From NCBI GenBank assembly GCA_002307235.1, contig DBTV01000022.1, forward strand, positions 1 to 17,505: DNA of 17,505 nucleotides. The letters are read 5' to 3'. The DNA comes from Acidobacteriaceae bacterium UBA1307 (GTDB lineage Bacteria; Acidobacteriota; Terriglobia; Terriglobales; Acidobacteriaceae). Position numbers and translations under genes: made by a program. The notes beneath the pieces were generated by a model, which did no database searches, was not told the origin of the DNA, and worked only from the letters and a program-made list of their open reading frames with translations. Position 1 is the first letter of the stretch. Every line of letters starts with the position of its first letter. Shown piece after piece: positions 13,783 through 17,505 of the stretch.

Positions 13783-14721
13783 ATGTCTTTTACCAATGTG
13801 GAAACGAAAAACGTGCGCACGGTGACGGCGTCTGTTCTTGTCGCCTTTGCATGCCTGTATTTTTTCTGGGGATCGACCTACACGGCGATCCGCATCGGCG
13901 CCATGACGATGCCGACCCTGCTGCTGGCCGGGCCGCGCTTCCTGATCTCGGGCGCGATCATGCTGGTGTGGTGTGCGCTGACTGGCAGGCAGATCTGGTT
14001 GCCGCGCCGCACCATGGCGATGATTCTGCTCATCAGCGTACTGCTGCTCTGCGGCGGGCACATCACGCTGGTCTTCGCGGAAAGGTACGTGCCAAGCGGA
14101 CTCTGCTCACTGGGCTTCGCGGTGACGCCGCTGTTCGTCGCGCTCATCGAACTGTTTTTGCCGAAGGGCGAGCCGCTTGCGCCGCGCGGTTGGGCAGGGA
14201 TCCTTCTCGGACTTTTTGGGCTGGCGATTTTGCTGGAACCCTCGCTGCACACGGGGTTGCAGGGCAACCGGATGGTGCTGCTGGCCGTGGTTGCGCTCTT
14301 TGCCGGCGCATTCTCGTGGGCGGCGGGCTGCGTGGTCTCGCGCCACGCGCACCTCAAGGTGGACCTGCTGGTGGGCTCGGCCTGGCAGATGTTGCTGGCC
14401 GGCGCATGCAACACGCTGCTGGCCACGGCGCTCGGCAACTGGAAGGGTTACACGCCGACGATGAGCGCGGTGCTGGCCGTGGCCTATCTAGTCACCTTTG
14501 GCTCGCTGATCGGCTACACGGCGTTTCTTTATCTGCTGGAACACGTGCCGGTCTCGAAGGTGATGTCGTACACCTACGTGAATCCGGTGGTCGCGGTGCT
14601 GCTCGGCATGCTGCTGCTGCATGAGCGGCCCGAGCCTACGGAGTTCGCGGGCATGGCGACGATCATCGTCGCGGTCTTTTTGATGACCACCGCGCAGGTC
14701 AAAACAAAGGCACTCAAGTAA
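13783..14721 (+). CDS. EamA-family (DMT superfamily) transporter
   Basis: This inner-membrane permease has two EamA repeats and 312 residues, which is typical. About ten hydrophobic helices are visible. Repeat 1 begins at LVAFACLYFFWGSTYTAIRI, with AGPRFLISGAIM, and closes with AERYVPSGLCSLGFAVTPLF. Repeat 2 begins near LLAVVALFAGAFSWAAGCVV and ends with TAFLYLLEHVPVSKVMSYTY, VNPVVAVLLGMLLLHERPEP. That last motif is diagnostic for EamA exporters of amino acids or other metabolites. The substrate is unknown. ATG 13783 is preferred to an upstream in-frame start at 13720, which would lie inside the preceding terminator. The ribosome binding site is weak (AGGATAAAG). The gene ends AAG-TAA, next to the convergent secreted-protein gene. 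Confidence 0.93.
   Translation: MSFTNVETKNVRTVTASVLVAFACLYFFWGSTYTAIRIGAMTMPTLLLAGPRFLISGAIMLVWCALTGRQIWLPRRTMAMILLISVLLLCGGHITLVFAERYVPSGLCSLGFAVTPLFVALIELFLPKGEPLAPRGWAGILLGLFGLAILLEPSLHTGLQGNRMVLLAVVALFAGAFSWAAGCVVSRHAHLKVDLLVGSAWQMLLAGACNTLLATALGNWKGYTPTMSAVLAVAYLVTFGSLIGYTAFLYLLEHVPVSKVMSYTYVNPVVAVLLGMLLLHERPEPTEFAGMATIIVAVFLMTTAQVKTKALK
14688..14708. repeat. 21-bp direct repeat, copy 1
   Basis: These 21 bases (ACCGCGCAGGTCAAAACAAA preceded by C) at the 3' end of the EamA gene recur exactly at 15479-15499. The pair brackets the convergent secreted-protein gene. Confidence 0.85.
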
Positions 14722-14740
14722 CTTTTACTTCAGATTTTTT
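14716..14740. terminator. Weak hairpin formed by the convergent gene ends
   Basis: AAGTAA (end of the EamA gene, 14716-14721) pairs with TTACTT (end of the minus-strand gene, 14725-14730) around CTT. CAGA and then T6 follow in the plus direction. The stem is short and mostly A-T, so termination is uncertain. Confidence 0.35.
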
Positions 14741-15411
14741 GTCGCCGATGGAGGCACCAGTGCGAGTGGCTTGTCTCCTTCGAGCGAGACCTTGCCTGCT
14801 TCGAGGGCGTTCAATCCAGAAGGTGTTCCGGCAAAGCCAGCCCAGCAGACCATTGCTTTTTTGAGCATGGTGCAAACGATTTCCAAATCGAGGTTTTTTC
14901 CCGGAGCAACAATCGGTGCGGCTTTGGCACGTTCGATCCATAGTTCATGCTGACCGAGTTTGTAGTCACCGTAGACTGCATCGGTGATCACAAAATTTTT
15001 CTTGATTCCCGCAGAAATACCGACCGCGGTAGCGGCCAAACTTGATTGCTTGAGCACACCACCGACGCAATCATAGGCCAGTGTGATGGTCACAATGCTC
15101 GATTGCAGTTGTTCATTGCGCAAAAGAAGGGGCAAGCGTGAACAAGCAATTCCCTTCTTTTCTGCCTCTCCAGTAGATTTTTCTTGCGCCTGTGCCTGCG
15201 CAACCGGCATCAGAGGACGGCTATCAATAACCTGCCAACTGGAGGGATAGGTAAAGGTGAAACCGGCATCATCTGCAAACTCGATCGTGCTAGGAACCTT
15301 CGTCCCCGAGTTAGCATCTTTCGTGGTCGCTGCGTCCGGGACGCTCGACTGTGCCTGCGCGAAGAAACAGGATAACAATAAGAAAAGCGAGCAATAAACT
15401 GTCTTGTGCAT
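14725..15411 (-). CDS. Secreted protein of unknown function
   Basis: This is an exported protein of 228 residues that I cannot assign to a family. From the ATG at 15411 it begins MHKTVYCSLFLLLSCFFAQA, a good signal peptide with likely cleavage after AQA. LLSC could also be read as a poor lipobox. The mature part has a segment IEFADDAGFTFTYPSSWQVI, which resembles the start of PsbP/DUF1795-like domains ('gf.f.yP..W.v'). Four cysteines follow in the mature region (IACS, YDCV, IVCT, MVCW), enough for two disulphides. An in-frame extension upstream to 15468 lacks the signal-peptide logic and is rejected. The gene is convergent with the EamA gene and lies inside a 21-bp direct repeat, which suggests it was inserted. 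Periplasmic location is inferred. Confidence 0.75.
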   Translation of the reverse strand: MHKTVYCSLFLLLSCFFAQAQSSVPDAATTKDANSGTKVPSTIEFADDAGFTFTYPSSWQVIDSRPLMPVAQAQAQEKSTGEAEKKGIACSRLPLLLRNEQLQSSIVTITLAYDCVGGVLKQSSLAATAVGISAGIKKNFVITDAVYGDYKLGQHELWIERAKAAPIVAPGKNLDLEIVCTMLKKAMVCWAGFAGTPSGLNALEAGKVSLEGDKPLALVPPSATKNLK

Positions 15412-15478
15412 TTGTGGCAGTCTACCATACACACTGCGCAGGGGCCGATGGCAGCATAAACCGTACATCGCGTTCTTT

Positions 15479-15499
15479 CACCGCGCAGGTCAAAACAAA
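15479..15499. repeat. 21-bp direct repeat, copy 2
   Basis: This is the exact second copy of the 21 bases at 14688-14708. The bases before it (CATCGCGTTCTTT) also partly echo the EamA 3' end, so it looks like a residual gene end. Confidence 0.85.
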
Positions 15500-15539
15500 A
15501 ACGGCGGCCTGATCCGCATACGCAGACGACCGCCATTTT
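15498..15539 (-). terminator. Rho-independent terminator of the DUF4337 gene
   Basis: On the minus strand, AAAATGGCGG (15539-15530) pairs with CCGCCGTTTT (15507-15498) with one mismatch. The stem is followed by more T-rich sequence (TTTTTGTTTT in all). It lies 13 bases after the DUF4337 stop. A-run and T-run flank both sides, so it may act in both directions. Confidence 0.6.
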
Positions 15540-15552
15540 CTGCTCGCGATTT

Positions 15553-16098
15553 TTATTTGAGGAACAGAACCGAGCAGGCGGACAGAATGCCGAGCAGCGA
15601 AAAGAACATGCCGAAGTACCAGTAGAGCCGACGGCGCGTCAGCAGTGTGACGGAGGTGACGACGAGGCCGATCTCGAGCATCGCCTCACCCAGATCGAAG
15701 CGATTGGCGCGGGCTTCGGCCTGTTCCACCTTGACCTCAAGCGCCTCGGCTTTTTCCTGCGCTTCCTTCAGGTCGTCGGCCCACTTTTCCTGATGCGCCT
15801 CATAGCCCTTGGCGATCTTCTCGGCCTTTTCCTTGTCGGCGAGTACGACGATCTTCAGCAGATCCTGCGTCAACTGCGTGTTCGACGAACGAATCTTCTT
15901 GGCCTGATATTCGTTCCATTGGTCGGTGGCCTTGTTCTGGTCAAGCACCGCCTCGGTGTGGGTGCGATGGCCAAGCACGGTGGTCACGGCTACCAGCACG
16001 GCCAGCACGCTCATGGTAAAGGCGACCGGACGCAGCGCCGACTCGTGCGCTCCGTGCTCGGCATGCTCCTGCAATTCCTGGGCTTCGTTGGCTTCCAT
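15553..16098 (-). CDS. DUF4337-family membrane protein
   Basis: This 181-residue protein is of unknown function. An acidic/His-rich N-terminus (EAQELQEHAEHGAHES) precedes a first membrane helix at about 23-43 (LRPVAFTMSVLAVLVAVTTV). Then comes LGHRTHTEAVLDQNKATDQW-NEYQAKKIRSS, the most recognisable part of the DUF4337 family. A charged coiled coil spans about 88-131 (EKAEKIAKGYEAHQEKW and onward). Two more membrane helices lie at about 137-154 and 158-178. ATG 16098 has AAGGA nine bases upstream. It begins 19 bases after the hicA stop on the same strand, so some read-through from hicBA is possible. The end is marked by a hairpin terminator. Confidence 0.85.
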   Translation of the reverse strand: MEANEAQELQEHAEHGAHESALRPVAFTMSVLAVLVAVTTVLGHRTHTEAVLDQNKATDQWNEYQAKKIRSSNTQLTQDLLKIVVLADKEKAEKIAKGYEAHQEKWADDLKEAQEKAEALEVKVEQAEARANRFDLGEAMLEIGLVVTSVTLLTRRRLYWYFGMFFSLLGILSACSVLFLK

Positions 16099-16117
16099 GG
16101 TTTTGTGTCCTTGGGTT

Positions 16118-16342
16118 CTACAGATCTTTGGGGCTTAGTCCTGTGCGCTTGGCGATTTTTGCAAGCATGCGCGGGCCGATTTCATCGCCATCATGAAAGG
16201 CCCAGGTAAACTCATAGGGAAAGTCAGGGTGCTCAAGCTGATGATGAGAGCCACTCTTGCTGATGCGCGGCTTCTGTTGCCAGCCGATGCGCTGCAAAGC
16301 TCGAAAAACCTTCCTGGCGCTTGTCGCGGGAAACTTCTCCAT
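16118..16342 (-). CDS. hicA: HicA-family toxin (mRNA interferase)
   Basis: This is the toxin of a type II toxin-antitoxin pair; HicA proteins have a double-stranded-RNA-binding-like fold and cleave mRNA. It has 74 residues. From ATG 16342 it reads MEKFPATSARKVFRALQRIG, and the catalytic His motif GSHH is at 31-34, then QLEHPD, then IGPRMLAKIAKRTGLSPKDL. All of these match HicA from end to end. The active His (GSHH) is kept, so it may be functional. GGAG lies seven bases before this ATG. A longer start at 16384 exists but does not align with the family. The strand order is hicB first, then hicA, with 51 bases between them. Confidence 0.82.
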   Translation of the reverse strand: MEKFPATSARKVFRALQRIGWQQKPRISKSGSHHQLEHPDFPYEFTWAFHDGDEIGPRMLAKIAKRTGLSPKDL

Positions 16343-16393
16343 GAAGCAACTCCGTAGAGCTTCGACTTCACGACGCAACAACAAACCATGGAA

Positions 16394-16594
16394 TCAAGCG
16401 GCAGCGAAACGCACGGTCCCGGCAGTGGACTGCTGGGCTTCAATCTGGTCGGCGATGACGCGCAGCGCCAAAGCCTCTACCTTCGACTGGGCCTCAATCT
16501 TTGTGCTCCCATAGGCAAGCACTCCGGGCAGGCTTTCAATCTCGGCGATCCAGCGACCATCCTCTTCGCGATCAAAAACGATCTCGAAATCCAT
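16394..16594 (-). CDS. hicB: HicB-family antitoxin, short form
   Basis: This is the antitoxin of the pair, with a partial RNase-H-like fold that covers HicA. It has 66 residues: MDFEIVFDREEDGRWIAEIE, then SLPGVLAYGSTKIEAQSKVE, then ALALRVIADQIE. The 'E.D..W.AeipelpGv.ayG.T..EA...v..ala..' pattern is that of HicB. No C-terminal ribbon-helix-helix or HTH DNA-binding domain is present, so autoregulation may need another route. ATG 16594 has a perfect GGAGGT six bases upstream; an in-frame start at 16636 is rejected for that reason. A 9-bp inverted repeat abuts this Shine-Dalgarno. The gene lies 60 bases after the cysS stop. Confidence 0.82.
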   Translation of the reverse strand: MDFEIVFDREEDGRWIAEIESLPGVLAYGSTKIEAQSKVEALALRVIADQIEAQQSTAGTVRFAAA

Positions 16595-16606
16595 CGGGTG
16601 ACCTCC

Positions 16607-16632
16607 GTAGGCAAACCAGAAGATTTGCCTAC
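16607..16632 (-). promoter_or_regulatory. Perfect 9-bp inverted repeat before hicB
   Basis: GTAGGCAAA (16607-16615) and TTTGCCTAC (16624-16632) pair perfectly around 8 bases, directly next to the hicB GGAGGT. On the minus strand a TACACT -10-like box lies just upstream (about 16642-16637). The repeat could be an operator, a hairpin in the hicBA leader, or an end structure for cysS mRNA (no T-run). Confidence 0.6.
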
Positions 16633-16654
16633 CCAAGTGTACGCGATTTTTCGG

Positions 16655-17505
16655 CTACTTCCGCTTCCAGCGCGCGCCTTCGCGTGAATCCTCGATGACG
16701 ATGCCCTTTTCGGCAAGCTCGTTGCGGATCTGGTCGGCGCGGGCAAAGTTCTTCTGCTTCTTGGCCTGTGTGCGTTCCACCACCAGCGCATCGATTTCGG
16801 CATCGCTCAGTGCGTGGCCGGCAACCAACTCCGGCGCAACCTCGCCCATGCGGCCAGCCTTCTCGGCCCAGGCCAGAGCCTGCTGCGTGGCCTCGGTGTC
16901 GCGGTCTTCCAGAACGTCGAAGACGGCGTCAAAGTCCTTGAGCACGGCCAGAATCAGATCGCGATCGCCCGCCAGCAGTTGTCCCTGATCGATGGCAGTG
17001 TTGGCCAGACGCACCAGATCGAAGATCGGCGCGCGCGCCTCGGCGGTGTTCAGATCGTTGTCGAGCGCCTCGAAGTAGGTGGCGCGGGCCTTTTGCGCGG
17101 CCTCTTGCAAGGCGGGCGTCGTGCCCTCGGCAAAGTTGCCTTGCGTGAGCCGTGCGTGGAAGGTGCGCAGCCGGTCAATGGCGGCGGTTGCCTCGGCCAG
17201 CCCGTCGAAGGTGAAGTTGAGCTGGTGGCGATAGGGCACCGAGATCAGCGCCAGACGAATCGCCGAAGCCTTGTAGCCCTTCAGCAGCAGATCGCGCAGA
17301 GTGTAGAAGTTGCCATCGCTCTTTGACATCTTGCGGCTGTCGACGAGCAGAAAGCGCACATGCATCCAGTGCAGCGCAAAGGTCTTGTGCGTGGCGCACT
17401 CGCTCTGTGCAATCTCGTTTTCGTGGTGCGGAAAGGTCAGATCCTCGCCCCCGGCGTGCAGGTCGAAGGTCTCGCCGAGATACTCCATCGCCATGGCCGA
17501 GCACT
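16655..17505 (-). CDS. cysS: Cysteinyl-tRNA synthetase, 3' part (runs off the window)
   Basis: This class I aminoacyl-tRNA synthetase attaches cysteine to tRNA-Cys in the cytoplasm. Only the C-terminal 283 residues are in the window; the gene enters from the right edge. Visible are CSAMAMEYLGETFDLHAGGE, with the zinc-ligand Cys, FPHHENEIAQSE, with the zinc His and Glu, and HVRFLLVDSRKMSKSDGNFY, with the KMSKS ATP loop. The DALR-type helical region is next (ATYFEALDNDLNTAEARAPI), then the C-terminal tRNA-binding tail (KKQKNFARADQIRNELAEKG, then IVIEDSREGARWKRK). These match CysS in order with no interruption. The apparent Met inside the window (17494) is not the start. It is followed on the same strand by hicBA. 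Confidence 0.96.
   Translation of the reverse strand, partial: CSAMAMEYLGETFDLHAGGEDLTFPHHENEIAQSECATHKTFALHWMHVRFLLVDSRKMSKSDGNFYTLRDLLLKGYKASAIRLALISVPYRHQLNFTFDGLAEATAAIDRLRTFHARLTQGNFAEGTTPALQEAAQKARATYFEALDNDLNTAEARAPIFDLVRLANTAIDQGQLLAGDRDLILAVLKDFDAVFDVLEDRDTEATQQALAWAEKAGRMGEVAPELVAGHALSDAEIDALVVERTQAKKQKNFARADQIRNELAEKGIVIEDSREGARWKRK

Noticed and set aside
13851..14624. Overlapping frames within the EamA gene (both strands)
   Set aside because: Low-complexity Ala/Arg/Gly-rich translations typical of shadow frames; the EamA frame has clear membrane helices and motifs.

Overview
The window looks like a chromosomal segment from an Acidobacteriota (Terriglobia/Acidobacteriaceae-type) bacterium. 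This is inferred from family style, not a database search. The clues are an Oar-like TonB-receptor fragment, a VWFA-domain protein of a kind typical of that phylum, a LacI regulator with the characteristic 'KRTSLKDLANYLGLSQTTISFVLND' type N-terminus (split: KRTSLKDLANYLGL, SQTTISFVLND), and GC-rich housekeeping genes.

Region 1 (1-3070) is accessory and decaying. It holds a frameshifted TonB-dependent receptor fragment joined to a frameshifted VWFA-domain protein, an apparently intact LacI regulator, and the C-terminal remnant of a tyrosine recombinase whose catalytic Tyr position reads Asp. It stops at the 3' end of a tRNA-Val(GAC) gene, the classic boundary of an integrated island.

Region 2 (3071-4417) holds a non-coding stretch with a strong hairpin, a CDP-alcohol phosphatidyltransferase (pgsA-like) and a small divergent zinc-ribbon-like protein.

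Region 3 (4590-11890) is the main content: a complete ISC iron-sulphur cluster assembly operon. The order is iscR, iscS, iscU, iscA, hscB, a tautomerase-family gene, hscA, fdx, a cupin gene and iscX. IscR probably controls it through a perfect palindrome lying between the -35 and -10 boxes of its own promoter. IscS supplies sulphur, IscU is the scaffold (with the LPPVK motif read by HscA), and IscA is a carrier. HscB and HscA are the transfer chaperones, Fdx the electron donor and IscX an accessory regulator. Unusual points are an HscB with an N-terminal tetracysteine zinc site as in eukaryotic HSC20, an IscR without the expected His ligand, two extra genes embedded in the operon, and three structured intergenic regions. 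One of these is an array of 9-bp units in both orientations between hscA and fdx.

Region 4 (11907-17505) holds a YraN-family protein, a soluble PAS-containing chemotaxis receptor, an EamA transporter, a secreted protein of unknown function bracketed by a 21-bp direct repeat, a DUF4337 membrane protein, a hicBA toxin-antitoxin pair and the 3' part of cysS.
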